A DNA stretch of 64,000 bases from Modicisalibacter radicis (GTDB lineage Bacteria; Pseudomonadota; Gammaproteobacteria; Pseudomonadales; Halomonadaceae): NCBI RefSeq assembly GCF_900961225.1, contig NZ_CAAHFN010000058.1, positions 1-64,000 of the forward strand. The letters are read 5' to 3'. Every line of letters starts with the position of its first letter. The stretch's first letter is position 1. The position numbers were made by a program, and so were the translations under genes. Positions 1-7,986 of this stretch are shown piece by piece. The notes beneath the pieces are model-generated. The model did not search any database, had not been told where the DNA came from, and saw nothing but the letters and a program-made list of their open reading frames with translations.

Positions 1-813
1 CCCCACTCCCGCCCTTCACTGCTTCGCGTGGCCGGCCCGGCGCTGCTGCTCATCGCGTTGCTGCTGGCGACGCTCGGCCAGGCGCCGACTGCGCGGGCCG
101 AACCGAACGTGCACATCTACGCCGCGGCGTCGCTCGGCGATGCGCTGGATGCGGCCATCGCGCGCTACGAAGCCAGCCATGCGGTGAACATCGTGCCGGT
201 CTATGCCGCTTCATCGACCGCCGCCCGCCAGATCGCCAATGGCGCCCCCGCCGAGCTGTACTTTTCCGCCAACGAGCGCTGGATGACCTGGCTCGGCGAA
301 CAGGGCATCACCTTGAGCGAACGCAGCGACCTGCTGCACAACCAACTGGTGCTGATCGCCCCGAGAAAGGACGATGCCTCATCCGTCGCGCTCGACAAGC
401 CCGGCGAGCTGGTGGCGCGACTGGGCGCTGGACGGCGCCTGGCGGTGGGCGATCCGGCCCACGTGCCGGCGGGGATCTACGCCAGGCAGGCCCTGCAGTC
501 GCTGGACGAATGGCAGACGCTGGAGACACGCCTGGCGCGGGCCGACAACGTGCGCGCCGCGCTGGCGCTGGTCGAACGCGGCGAGGCGCCGCTGGGCATC
601 GTCTACAAGACCGACGCCCGTGCCAGCAACCGGGTAAGCGAACTCGCCACCTTCCCCGCCGCCAGCCATGACCCGATAAACTACCCGCTGGCGCTGGTCG
701 GCACCTCGCCCAGCGATGCGGCCAGCGCCTTCCGCGAGTGGCTGGCCGGCGAGCAGGCACTGGCGATCTTCCAGGACTTCGGCTTCGCCGCGGCCACGTC
801 GGACGCGCATTGA
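1..813 (+). CDS. modA: Molybdate ABC transporter periplasmic binding protein ModA (5' end open)
   Basis: Periplasmic molybdate/tungstate-binding component of the ModABC importer. After a hydrophobic leader ending near ARA, the mature part opens with the family's IYAAASLGDALD stretch, followed by the oxyanion-pocket region (YAASSTAARQIANGAPAELYFSA) and the C-terminal GIVYKTDA segment typical of ModA. About 260 residues fits the family. The frame is open to base 1, and a GTG at 28 is the first internal start. Starting there would leave the leader without the basic residues that lie just upstream, so I think the true start is outside the window. It is followed 8 bases later by modB in an operon. 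Confidence 0.93.
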   Translation, partial: PHSRPSLLRVAGPALLLIALLLATLGQAPTARAEPNVHIYAAASLGDALDAAIARYEASHAVNIVPVYAASSTAARQIANGAPAELYFSANERWMTWLGEQGITLSERSDLLHNQLVLIAPRKDDASSVALDKPGELVARLGAGRRLAVGDPAHVPAGIYARQALQSLDEWQTLETRLARADNVRAALALVERGEAPLGIVYKTDARASNRVSELATFPAASHDPINYPLALVGTSPSDAASAFREWLAGEQALAIFQDFGFAAATSDAH

Positions 814-821
814 GCCTCGCC

Positions 822-1523
822 ATGCCCATGCTCTCGGAGGTCGAGCGCGAGGCCATCGCCATCAGCCTCAAGGTCGCCGGCAGCGCGGTCGGCTGGACGC
901 TGCTGCCGGGCATCGCCCTGGCCTGGCTGCTGGCGCGTCGCGACTTCCGCGGCAAGGCGCTGCTCGACGGTTTCCTGCATCTGCCGCTGGTGTTGCCGCC
1001 GGTGGTGGTCGGCTACCTGTTACTGATCTCGCTGGGCCGTCAAGGCTGGCTGGGGCAGTGGCTGGACCGCCTGTTCGGTATCAGCCTGCCCTTCACCTGG
1101 CAGGGCGCGGCGGTGGCCGGGGGGATCATGGCGTTTCCGTTGCTGGTGCGCGCGGTGCGGCTCTCGCTGGAGGCCGTCGACCCCAAGCTCGAAGCCGCCG
1201 CCAGCACCCTGGGCGCCAACCGCTGGCGGGTATTGGCGACCATTACCCTGCCGCTGGCGCTGCCCGGAGTGATTACCGGCACCCTGCTGGCCTTCGCCCG
1301 GGCGCTGTCGGAGTTCGGCGCCACCATGACCTTCGCCGCCAACATTCCCGGTGAGACGCGCACGTTGCCGCTGGCGCTGTACAGCCTGATCCAGACCCCC
1401 GGCCAGGAAGCCGCCGCCGCGCGGCTTTGCGTGCTGTCGATCGCCATTGCCATGCTCGCGCTGCTGGCCTCGGAATGGCTGGCCCGGCGTGCCCGGCGAC
1501 GCATCAGCGAGCGTGACCGATGA
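822..1523 (+). CDS. modB: Molybdate ABC transporter permease ModB
   Basis: Inner-membrane permease of the molybdate importer, 233 aa, five to six hydrophobic segments. The cytoplasmic EAA-type loop is visible (EAAASTLGANRWRVLATITLPLALPG), which docks on ModC. The ATG at 822 was chosen because it begins the family-like MPMLSEVEREAIAISLKVA N terminus. A TTG at 810 in the same frame, overlapping the modA stop, is an alternative. The stop overlaps the modC start as ATGA, indicating translational coupling. Confidence 0.93.
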   Translation: MPMLSEVEREAIAISLKVAGSAVGWTLLPGIALAWLLARRDFRGKALLDGFLHLPLVLPPVVVGYLLLISLGRQGWLGQWLDRLFGISLPFTWQGAAVAGGIMAFPLLVRAVRLSLEAVDPKLEAAASTLGANRWRVLATITLPLALPGVITGTLLAFARALSEFGATMTFAANIPGETRTLPLALYSLIQTPGQEAAAARLCVLSIAIAMLALLASEWLARRARRRISERDR

Positions 1524-2665
1524 GCCGCCCGCATGACGCCGCTGCGGGCGGGCTCGCGCTCGACGTGACCCAACGCCTCGGCGACTTCGAACTGGCGGCC
1601 GACCTGGCGCTGCCGGCCAGCGGCGTGACCGCACTGTTCGGTGCCTCGGGCAGCGGCAAGACTAGCCTGCTGCGGCTGATCGCCGGGCTCGACAGGCCCG
1701 ACAGCGGCGGCATCCGCCTGGGCGATGAAACGCTGGTCGATACGCGCCGCGGCGTGTTCATCGCCCCCCATCGCCGCCGCCTGGGCGTGGTCTTCCAGGA
1801 GGCCCGGCTGTTTCCGCATTACCGGGTGCGCGGCAACCTGACCTACGGCATGCCCCATGCGAGCCGCAAGCGCGGCGGCGCGGCGGTATCCAGCTTCGAT
1901 GACGTCGTCGCGCTGCTGGGCATCGGGGCGCTGCTGGACCGCCTGCCCGGGACCCTTTCGGGCGGCGAGGCGCGCCGCGTGGCGATCGGCCGGGCGCTGC
2001 TGAGCGAGCCACGCATGCTGCTGCTGGACGAACCGCTGAGCGGGCTCGACGCACCGCGCAAGCACGAGCTGTTGCGCTACATCGGGGCGTTGGCGAAGCG
2101 CATCGACATTCCCATCCTGTTCGTCAGTCATGCCCCGGAGGAGCTCACCGCGATCGCCGATCACCTGGTGCTGCTCGAGCGCGGCAGGGTGCGCGCGCAG
2201 GGCCCCCTCGAGGAGCTACTGCTGCGTTTCGATCTGACCGAACACCTGGGTGGCTTCGATGCCGCCTCGCTGCTCGAGGTACGTGTGGCCGGCCACGATG
2301 AAGCGTATGCGCTGAGCACGCTGCACCTCGCCGACGGCCAGGCGCTGGCCGTGCCCCGGGTCGATGCGCCACCGGGTGCCCGGTTGCGCCTGCGCGTGCC
2401 GATCCGCGATGTCGCCCTGGCCCTGGCGCCCGCCGAGCGCACCAGCTTTCGCAACCAGCTTGCGGCCACCGTCGAGCGCATCGACGCCTCGGCCGGCAAG
2501 CACGGGGCGGGACATGACAGCGTCGTCGAAGTGAGCCTGCGCCTCGGCGAGCAGCCACTGCGCGCGCGCCTGACGCGCAAGTCCCTCGACGAACTGGAAC
2601 TCGAGGAGGGCATGTCGGTCATTGCGCTGGTGCGCAGCGTCGCCTTCGCCGAACGCCTGGCATGA
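1520..2665 (+). CDS. modC: Molybdate ABC transporter ATP-binding protein ModC
   Basis: ATPase of the molybdate importer, 381 aa. Walker A GASGSGKTS, signature LSGGEARRVAIGRALL and Walker B LLLDEPLSGLD are all present in the first 230 residues. The rest is the C-terminal TOBE/Mop-like domain (FRNQLAATVERIDAS) that binds molybdate and is found in ModC rather than other ATPases. It overlaps modB by four bases and is the last gene of modABC. Downstream are two strong hairpins before the convergent phasin gene. Confidence 0.95.
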   Translation: MSRPHDAAAGGLALDVTQRLGDFELAADLALPASGVTALFGASGSGKTSLLRLIAGLDRPDSGGIRLGDETLVDTRRGVFIAPHRRRLGVVFQEARLFPHYRVRGNLTYGMPHASRKRGGAAVSSFDDVVALLGIGALLDRLPGTLSGGEARRVAIGRALLSEPRMLLLDEPLSGLDAPRKHELLRYIGALAKRIDIPILFVSHAPEELTAIADHLVLLERGRVRAQGPLEELLLRFDLTEHLGGFDAASLLEVRVAGHDEAYALSTLHLADGQALAVPRVDAPPGARLRLRVPIRDVALALAPAERTSFRNQLAATVERIDASAGKHGAGHDSVVEVSLRLGEQPLRARLTRKSLDELELEEGMSVIALVRSVAFAERLA

Positions 2666-2699
2666 GCCGCCGCGTCCGCGACGAGCAGACATACGAAAA

Positions 2700-2725
2700 C
2701 GGCCGCCGGTGATTACCGGCGGCCG
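2700..2725 (-). terminator. Rho-independent terminator of the phasin gene
   Basis: An 11-bp GC-rich stem (2700-2710 with 2715-2725) closes a four-base GATT loop. On the minus strand it is followed by TTTT (2699-2696), so it should terminate the phasin transcript. It may also slow transcription arriving from modC. Confidence 0.75.
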
Positions 2726-2730
2726 CTATT

Positions 2731-2758
2731 CGACTCGTGGCGCGAGCGCCACGAGTCG
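2731..2758. repeat. Perfect 12-bp hairpin between convergent genes
   Basis: Arms 2731-2742 and 2747-2758 are perfectly complementary around a CGAG loop. No T tract follows on either strand, so it is not a canonical terminator. It sits six bases from the phasin terminator and could protect the 3' end of the modC mRNA. Confidence 0.6.
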
Positions 2759-2774
2759 GGTTCCGCGAACGCGC

Positions 2775-3146
2775 TTACTTGGTCTTGCTGGCGGCGGTCT
2801 TGCTGGCCGTCTGCATGTTGTCCTCGACCAGCTTCTGGCTCTTCTGAGCGAAGTCCTGGTTCAGGGCAACGACCTTCTCGGCGTCGTCCTTGAAACGCTC
2901 GCCCAGATCCTTCGCCGTCTTCTGCTGCTGCTGGACGTAGTTGCGCAGGCCTTCGGCGTCGCGCACGTCGAGCATCGAGCGGGCCTGACCCATGTAGGTG
3001 TCGGTGCAGGCCTTGGCGAAGTCGAGCTGGGTGTTGAGCACCTTCTCGGTGTAGTCCACGGCCATGGCCGCGTAGGCACGCGCCGGGCCGAAGAACATGG
3101 ATTCGAACTGCTGGGTCGCCTGGTCGAAATTGTTGCTGGTCGCCAT
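2775..3146 (-). CDS. Phasin family protein
   Basis: A 123-aa phasin, the amphipathic helical coat protein of polyhydroxyalkanoate granules. The sequence is almost entirely helix-forming, has no cysteine-rich or transmembrane segment, and carries the family's pattern FFGPARAYAAMAVDYTEKVLNTQLDFAKACTD. It ends in an Ala/Ser/Thr/Lys-rich tail (TASKTAASKTK) like that of many phasins. A GGAGGT-type ribosome binding site precedes the ATG. It is monocistronic, with a terminator after it and paired palindromes upstream that look like PhaR operators. No PHA synthase is in the window. Confidence 0.85.
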   Translation of the reverse strand: MATSNNFDQATQQFESMFFGPARAYAAMAVDYTEKVLNTQLDFAKACTDTYMGQARSMLDVRDAEGLRNYVQQQQKTAKDLGERFKDDAEKVVALNQDFAQKSQKLVEDNMQTASKTAASKTK

Positions 3147-3211
3147 GATTCACCTCCGTGAGTGATGGTTGGCTAAGCTCGGAGGGCTCTTCTCAAAGGG
3201 CTTCGACCTCC

Positions 3212-3251
3212 GTTGCAATGCAACATAGCAAAGCCCTTGCTGCATTGCAAC
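3212..3251. promoter_or_regulatory. Tandem TGCA-type palindromes upstream of phasin, candidate PhaR operator
   Basis: GTTGCAATGCAAC at 3212-3224 is a perfect 13-base palindrome. GCTGCATTGCAAC at 3239-3251 is the same dyad with one mismatched pair. Their centres are 27 bases apart. PhaR-type repressors of phasin genes bind TGC/GCA-rich dyads, so autoregulation by PHA content is a reasonable inference. The regulator itself is not in the window. Confidence 0.6.
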
Positions 3252-3338
3252 ATGAGACATGAAATCGAATGCCTCGGCTATCCTTGCTTACAGAGCAATC
3301 TGGATACACAGGCACACTTCGCGACGCACGGAATCGGC

Positions 3339-4298
3339 ATGCCCCATCGACAGCTCACACTCGCCGCGCTCCAGCAGGCCCGCGAGCGCATCCTGCACCG
3401 GCTCTCCCCGTCGCCGATCGTCGACGACGCGGCGCTCTCCCGCCGCCTGGGACGCCCGGTTCGACTCAAGGCCGAGCTGTTCCAGCCCACCGGCTCCTTC
3501 AAGCCACGCGGCAGCCTCAACTGGCTGGCCACCGCCGGCGACGCGGAGCTGGCGAGGGGGCTGGGCGCGGTCTCCGCCGGCAACCATGCCCTGGGGCTGG
3601 CCTGGGCCGCTGCCGAGCGCGGCGTGGCGGTGACCATCGTGATGCCCGAGGACGCCAGCCCGTTCAAGGTCGAGGGCAGCCGTGCGCTGGGCGCCGAGGT
3701 GATTCTCCACGGCGACATCAACGACGCCTGGGCGCTCATGCACCAGCTGGTCGAGCGTCGCGGCCTGACCCTGGTCCATCCCTACGACGATCCGCGCATC
3801 ATCGCCGGCCAGGGCAGCGTCGGCCTGGAAATTCTCGAGCAGGTCCCCCGCGCCGCCACGCTGCTGTGCCCGGTGGGCGGCGGCGGGCTGATCGCCGGTA
3901 TCGGCATCGCCGCCAAGGCGCTGCGCCCGGACATCCGGCTGATCGGCGTCGAGCCGTCCGGCGCGGCCAGCATGCGGGCCGCCTTCGATCACGGCGCCCC
4001 CTGCCGCCTGGACAGGGTCGCCACACAGGCCAAGAGCCTCGGCGCGGCGATCGTCGGCGAACATACCTACCCGCTGGCGCGTCGTTACCTCGACGAACTG
4101 GTCGCCGTCAGCGAGTCGGCGATCGACGCGGCCATGCGCCACCTGCTGTTCGAGGCCAAGCTGCTCGCCGAGCCCGGTGCGGCGGTCGGCGTCGCCGCCC
4201 TGCTGGAGGACCGGGTGGTGCTGCCCCAGGCGGGCGATATCGTCGTGGTGATCACTGGCGGCAACCTGGGCGGTGACGAGCTCCGGCACTGGTGTTGA
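3339..4298 (+). CDS. Threonine/serine dehydratase family PLP enzyme
   Basis: Fold-type II PLP enzyme, 319 aa. The PLP lysine lies in PTGSFKPRGS (K55), and the glycine-rich phosphate loop GGGGLIAGIGIA is near residue 180. The single catalytic domain without a C-terminal ACT regulatory domain indicates a catabolic threonine/serine dehydratase, threo-3-hydroxyaspartate ammonia-lyase or serine racemase. Residues visible here do not separate these. The ATG at 3339 gives the family length; an upstream ATG at 3213 would translate through the phasin promoter palindromes. It is divergent from the phasin gene. Confidence 0.85.
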   Translation: MPHRQLTLAALQQARERILHRLSPSPIVDDAALSRRLGRPVRLKAELFQPTGSFKPRGSLNWLATAGDAELARGLGAVSAGNHALGLAWAAAERGVAVTIVMPEDASPFKVEGSRALGAEVILHGDINDAWALMHQLVERRGLTLVHPYDDPRIIAGQGSVGLEILEQVPRAATLLCPVGGGGLIAGIGIAAKALRPDIRLIGVEPSGAASMRAAFDHGAPCRLDRVATQAKSLGAAIVGEHTYPLARRYLDELVAVSESAIDAAMRHLLFEAKLLAEPGAAVGVAALLEDRVVLPQAGDIVVVITGGNLGGDELRHWC

Positions 4299-4327
4299 AC
4301 CTAAAGCCAATGTCACCGGCTGCCGAT

Positions 4328-4348
4328 ACAGCGTTTAATCAACGCTGT
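4328..4348. repeat. 8-bp inverted repeat downstream of the dehydratase
   Basis: ACAGCGTT (4328-4335) and AACGCTGT (4341-4348) are perfectly complementary around TAATC. There is no T tract. It lies in the 218-base gap between the dehydratase and the ABC transporter operon, so it could be a weak terminator or an operator. Confidence 0.35.
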
Positions 4349-4516
4349 GGCAAGCACTTGTCGCCCGTGCACGCCACGCTGTAAGGTCTGGCGACGATTC
4401 TCGTCACACCGATCACACCGTGAAAAGCGTTGCCGGCCGAGGCGGGCGAAGCCCAGCCATACCCGCCCTGTCCGCACGCCCACAACCACAACAAGACGCT
4501 TACGAGGCATTCTTCC

Positions 4517-5332
4517 TTGATTCGAATCGACAACGTCTCCAAGGCGTTCGGCGGCCTGCAGGCGGTAAGAGGCGTTTCCTTCGAGGTTACGCAGGGCAGC
4601 ATCACCGGGCTGATCGGCCCCAACGGGGCCGGCAAGAGCACGCTGTTCAACATCGTCGCCGGACTCTTTCCCCCTTCCAGCGGCCGCGTGCTGCTCGACG
4701 GCCAGGACATCACCGGGCTGCCGCCGCACAAGCTGTTTCACCGCGGCCTGGTGCGCACCTTCCAGATCCCGCATGAGTTTTCGCGCATGACGGTGCGCGA
4801 GAACCTGATGGTGGTTCCGCCCGACCAGAGCGGCGAGAACCTGTTCAAGACCTGGCTGCGCTGGGGCAGAGTCAAGCAGCAGGACGGCGAGGTGCTGGAG
4901 CGGGTCGACGACGTGCTCAAGTTCCTCGAGATCACCCACGTCGCCGACGAGCTGGCCGGCAACCTCTCGGGCGGCCAGAAGAAGCTGCTCGACCTGGGCC
5001 GCACGATGATGACTGACGCCAAGGTGGTACTGCTCGACGAGCCCGGCGCCGGCGTCAACCGCACCCTGCTCGGCAAGATCCGCGAAGCGATCCTGCGACT
5101 CAACCGCGAACGCGGTTACACCTTCTGCGTCATCGAACACGACATGGACCTGATCTCGGCACTGTGCGAACCGGTCCACGTGATGGCCAATGGCGAGCTC
5201 ATCGCCTCCGGCTCGATGGAGGCGCTGCGCCAGAACGAGGAGGTTCGCGAGGCCTACCTGGGCGGCGGTGCCAGCGGCCGGATGGGCGAAACGGCCAGCA
5301 AGCCTGCAACGGATCAAGGAGAGCCCTCATGA
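4517..5332 (+). CDS. livG: Branched-chain-amino-acid-type ABC transporter ATP-binding protein (LivG-like)
   Basis: ATPase of a HAAT-type (Liv) importer, about 271 aa. Walker A GPNGAGKST, signature LSGGQKKLLDLGR and Walker B VVLLDEPGAGVN are present, and the H-loop lies in CVIEHDMD. The frame is open back to 4430, but similarity-like sequence begins at LIRIDNVSKAFGG, so I place the start at TTG 4517 behind GAGG (4504-4507). Its stop overlaps the next ATPase gene as ATGA. The substrate class cannot be told from the ATPase; branched-chain amino acids, other amino acids or amides are possible. Confidence 0.85.
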   Translation: MIRIDNVSKAFGGLQAVRGVSFEVTQGSITGLIGPNGAGKSTLFNIVAGLFPPSSGRVLLDGQDITGLPPHKLFHRGLVRTFQIPHEFSRMTVRENLMVVPPDQSGENLFKTWLRWGRVKQQDGEVLERVDDVLKFLEITHVADELAGNLSGGQKKLLDLGRTMMTDAKVVLLDEPGAGVNRTLLGKIREAILRLNRERGYTFCVIEHDMDLISALCEPVHVMANGELIASGSMEALRQNEEVREAYLGGGASGRMGETASKPATDQGEPS

Positions 5333-6036
5333 GCAGCCTGCTCGAAGCCAAGGGCCTCTACGGCGGCTATGGCGGTGCCGACATCCTCCAGGGCACCAAC
5401 CTGCGCGTGGAGACCGACGAGATCGTGGTCATCGTCGGCCCCAACGGCGCCGGCAAGTCCACCGCCATGAAGGCGGTGTTCGGCCTGCTGCGCATCCGCG
5501 ACGGCGAGGTCCTCTACCGCGGCGAGGCGATCACCAACGCCAAGCCCGAACAGATGGTTCGCCGCGGCATCGCCTATGTGCCCCAGGAGAAGAACGTCTT
5601 TCCGTCGCTGACGGTACGCGAGAATCTCGAGATGGGCGCCTATCTGATGAAAGGCGACCTGTCCAGGCGCCTCGACAAGGTCTACACGCTGTTCCCCAAG
5701 CTCGCCGAGCGGCGTCGCCAGCAGGCCGGCCTGATGTCCGGCGGCGAACGCCAGATGGTCGCCATGGGCCGCGCGCTGATGATCGACCCGCAGTTGCTGA
5801 TGCTCGACGAACCCACCGCCGGACTCTCGCCGCTGCTGATCGACGAGACCTTCGAGCGCATCAAGGAGATCAATGCCCAGGGCATCGGCGTGCTGATGGT
5901 CGAGCAGAACGCCAAGCAGGCACTGGCCATCGCCAGCCGGGGCTACGTGCTGGCCACCGGCAGTAACCGTCACGAAGACACCGGTCCCAACCTGTTGGCC
6001 AACCCGGAAGTCGCCGAAATGTTCCTGGGAGGCTGA
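5329..6036 (+). CDS. livF: Branched-chain-amino-acid-type ABC transporter ATP-binding protein (LivF-like)
   Basis: Second ATPase of the Liv-type importer, 235 aa, the usual LivF length. It shows Walker A GPNGAGKST, a Q-loop in VPQEKNVFPSLTV, signature MSGGERQMVAMGRALM and Walker B LLMLDEPTAGLSP. The ATG at 5329 follows AAGGAGAG and overlaps the upstream stop. The typical LivF C terminus (LANPEVAEMFLGG) is intact. It sits three bases upstream of the first permease gene. Confidence 0.9.
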   Translation: MSSLLEAKGLYGGYGGADILQGTNLRVETDEIVVIVGPNGAGKSTAMKAVFGLLRIRDGEVLYRGEAITNAKPEQMVRRGIAYVPQEKNVFPSLTVRENLEMGAYLMKGDLSRRLDKVYTLFPKLAERRRQQAGLMSGGERQMVAMGRALMIDPQLLMLDEPTAGLSPLLIDETFERIKEINAQGIGVLMVEQNAKQALAIASRGYVLATGSNRHEDTGPNLLANPEVAEMFLGG

Positions 6037-6039
6037 ACC

Positions 6040-6909
6040 ATGAGCGATATCCTGCAACTGCTCGTCTACGGCCTGGTCCTGGGCAGCGTATTGACCATGG
6101 GCGCGATCGGCGTGTCGATGATCTTCGGCATCCTGCGCTTCGCGCACTTCGCGCATGGCGACTTCATGACCCTGGGCGCCTATCTGGGACTGGCCTTCAT
6201 CTCGGCCCTCGGGCTGAGTTCGTGGTGGGCGCTGCCCGCGGCGATGGTCGGCATGGCGGTGATCGCGGTATTCATCGACCAGGTGCTCTACCGGCGCATT
6301 CGCCGCACCCAACCGGTGATCCTGCTGATCGCCTCGTTCGGCATGGCGCTGATCCTGCGCAGCCTGGTGCAGCTGATCTGGGGCTCCGACAACCAGACCT
6401 ACGCCTCGGGCATCCAGTTTCCCTGGCGGCTCGACTGGCTGGGCGGCCTGCGCCTCAAGCCCGATCACCTGTGGATCATGCTGATCTCGCTGGGCCTGGT
6501 CGCCAGCGTGCACCTGTTCCTGACCCGCACCCGGCTGGGCAAGGCGATGCGCGCGATGTCCGACAACATGGACCTGGCGCTGGTCTCAGGGATCCCCGCC
6601 GAACGCGTGATCATGGTCACCTGGGTGATCGGCGGCGCCCTGGCGGCCGCCGCGGGCGTGTTCCTGGGCATCGACACGCGCCTGCACCCGGTGATGGGCT
6701 GGACCACCCTGCTGCCGGTGTTCGCCGCGGCGATTCTCGGCGGCATCGGCCGACCCTACGGCGCCATCGCCGGTGGCATGATCATCGGCGTGTCGATGGA
6801 GATGTCGACGCTGCTGATCCCCGCCGCCTACAAGCCCGCCGTGGCCTTCGCGATCATGGTCGGCATGCTCATCCTGCGTCCGCAGGGCATCTTCAAGGGG
6901 ACTGTGTGA
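6040..6909 (+). CDS. livH: Branched-chain-amino-acid-type ABC transporter permease (LivH-like)
   Basis: Inner-membrane permease of the same importer, 289 aa with about eight hydrophobic segments. The family start (LVYGLVLGSVLTMGAIGVSMIFGILRFAHFAHGDFMTLGAY) and the conserved late loop (FAAAILGGIGRPYGAIAGG) are clear. GGGAGG precedes the ATG. Its stop codon TGA overlaps the next start, so livH and livM are coupled. Confidence 0.92.
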   Translation: MSDILQLLVYGLVLGSVLTMGAIGVSMIFGILRFAHFAHGDFMTLGAYLGLAFISALGLSSWWALPAAMVGMAVIAVFIDQVLYRRIRRTQPVILLIASFGMALILRSLVQLIWGSDNQTYASGIQFPWRLDWLGGLRLKPDHLWIMLISLGLVASVHLFLTRTRLGKAMRAMSDNMDLALVSGIPAERVIMVTWVIGGALAAAAGVFLGIDTRLHPVMGWTTLLPVFAAAILGGIGRPYGAIAGGMIIGVSMEMSTLLIPAAYKPAVAFAIMVGMLILRPQGIFKGTV

Positions 6910-7853
6910 TGGAACTCACCGGCATCGCCTCGTACCTGGTCTCGTTTCTGACCTTCGCCGGCGTCTACGCCGTGCTCGCGCTGGGCCTCAACATGCAGTG
7001 GGGGTTCACCGGCCAGTTCAATATCGGTATTGCCGGCTTCTTCGCGGTCGGCGCCTATACCAGCGCGATCCTCACCACGCCGTCGAGTCCCGCCTACCTG
7101 GGCGGCTTCGGCATGCCGTTCCTGGTCGGCCTGGCCGGCGCGGTCATCGCCTCGACACTGCTCGGGCTGATCGTCGGCCTGGTCACCGCCCGGCTGCGCA
7201 CCGACTACCTGGCCATCGCCTCGATCGGCATCGCCGAGATGGTCCGGCTGTTCGTCAAGAACGAGGACTGGCTGACCAACGGCGTGCGCGGCATCGCCGG
7301 CATCGAGCGACCGTTGGCCGACACAGCGCTGGATAGCCCCTTCGCCTATCTGGTTATTGTCGCGCTGTTCGTGGCCGGCGTGTATTTCCTGGTCGAGCGC
7401 GCCCATGCCTCGCCCTGGGGCCGCGTGCTGCGCGCCATCCGCGAGAACGAGCCGGCCACCGCGGCGGCCGGCAAGTCGATCGCCGGCTTCCGGTTGCAGG
7501 CGTTCGTGCTGGGCTCGGCGATCATGGGCCTGGGCGGCGGGCTCTACGCCCATTTCTTCGGCTTTTTGAGTCCCGAGGCGTTCATGCCGCTCTACGGCAC
7601 CTTCCTGGTCTGGGTGATGCTGATCGCCGGCGGCAGCGGCAACAACCGCGGGGCGATCCTCGGCGCCATCGTGGTGTGGGGCGTGTGGTCGGGCACCGAA
7701 CTGCTCACCGGTCTGCTGCCCACCGAGCACGCCACCCAGGGCGCGGCCCTGCGCGTGCTGCTGATCGGCGTGCTGCTGCAGGTGATCCTGGTGCTGCGCC
7801 CCGAGGGGATCCTGCCCGAGAAGCCGCCCAAGCTGATCGCCAGGAAGCGCTGA
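6909..7853 (+). CDS. livM: Branched-chain-amino-acid-type ABC transporter permease (LivM-like)
   Basis: Second permease of the importer, 314 aa. LivM hallmarks are the segment LALGLNMQWGFTGQFNIG, the loop RAIRENEPATAAAGKSI and a Pro-rich end (LRPEGILPEKPPK). The ATG at 6909 overlaps the LivH stop. An earlier in-frame open stretch inside livH is a shadow. Gene order G-F-H-M differs from the E. coli order and the cluster ends at a strong bidirectional terminator. Confidence 0.92.
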   Translation: MELTGIASYLVSFLTFAGVYAVLALGLNMQWGFTGQFNIGIAGFFAVGAYTSAILTTPSSPAYLGGFGMPFLVGLAGAVIASTLLGLIVGLVTARLRTDYLAIASIGIAEMVRLFVKNEDWLTNGVRGIAGIERPLADTALDSPFAYLVIVALFVAGVYFLVERAHASPWGRVLRAIRENEPATAAAGKSIAGFRLQAFVLGSAIMGLGGGLYAHFFGFLSPEAFMPLYGTFLVWVMLIAGGSGNNRGAILGAIVVWGVWSGTELLTGLLPTEHATQGAALRVLLIGVLLQVILVLRPEGILPEKPPKLIARKR

Positions 7854-7906
7854 GGGCAAGACCGCCCGCCGCGCGGGAGCATCGCCAAAGGCAGTTGCTC
7901 GTTGCT

Positions 7907-7945
7907 AAAAAAGCGCCCCCGGCCAAGGCCGGGGGCGCTTTTTTC
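7907..7945. terminator. Bidirectional rho-independent terminator
   Basis: A long perfect hairpin (arms 7907-7924 and 7927-7944) with an A-run on the left and a T-run on the right serves both strands. It separates the convergent livM and binding-protein genes. Confidence 0.9.
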
Positions 7946-7986
7946 TGGGCGCGTTGACAGGCGATCGGTCGATCGCCTGTTCGCGC

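Noticed and set aside
1040..2164. 374-codon minus-strand frame over modB/modC
   Set aside because: It is antisense to the coupled molybdate transporter genes.
5314..6513. 399-codon minus-strand frame across livF and livH
   Set aside because: It is antisense to two coupled, well-recognised genes; the His/Asp/Gln-rich composition is what GC-rich antisense frames give.
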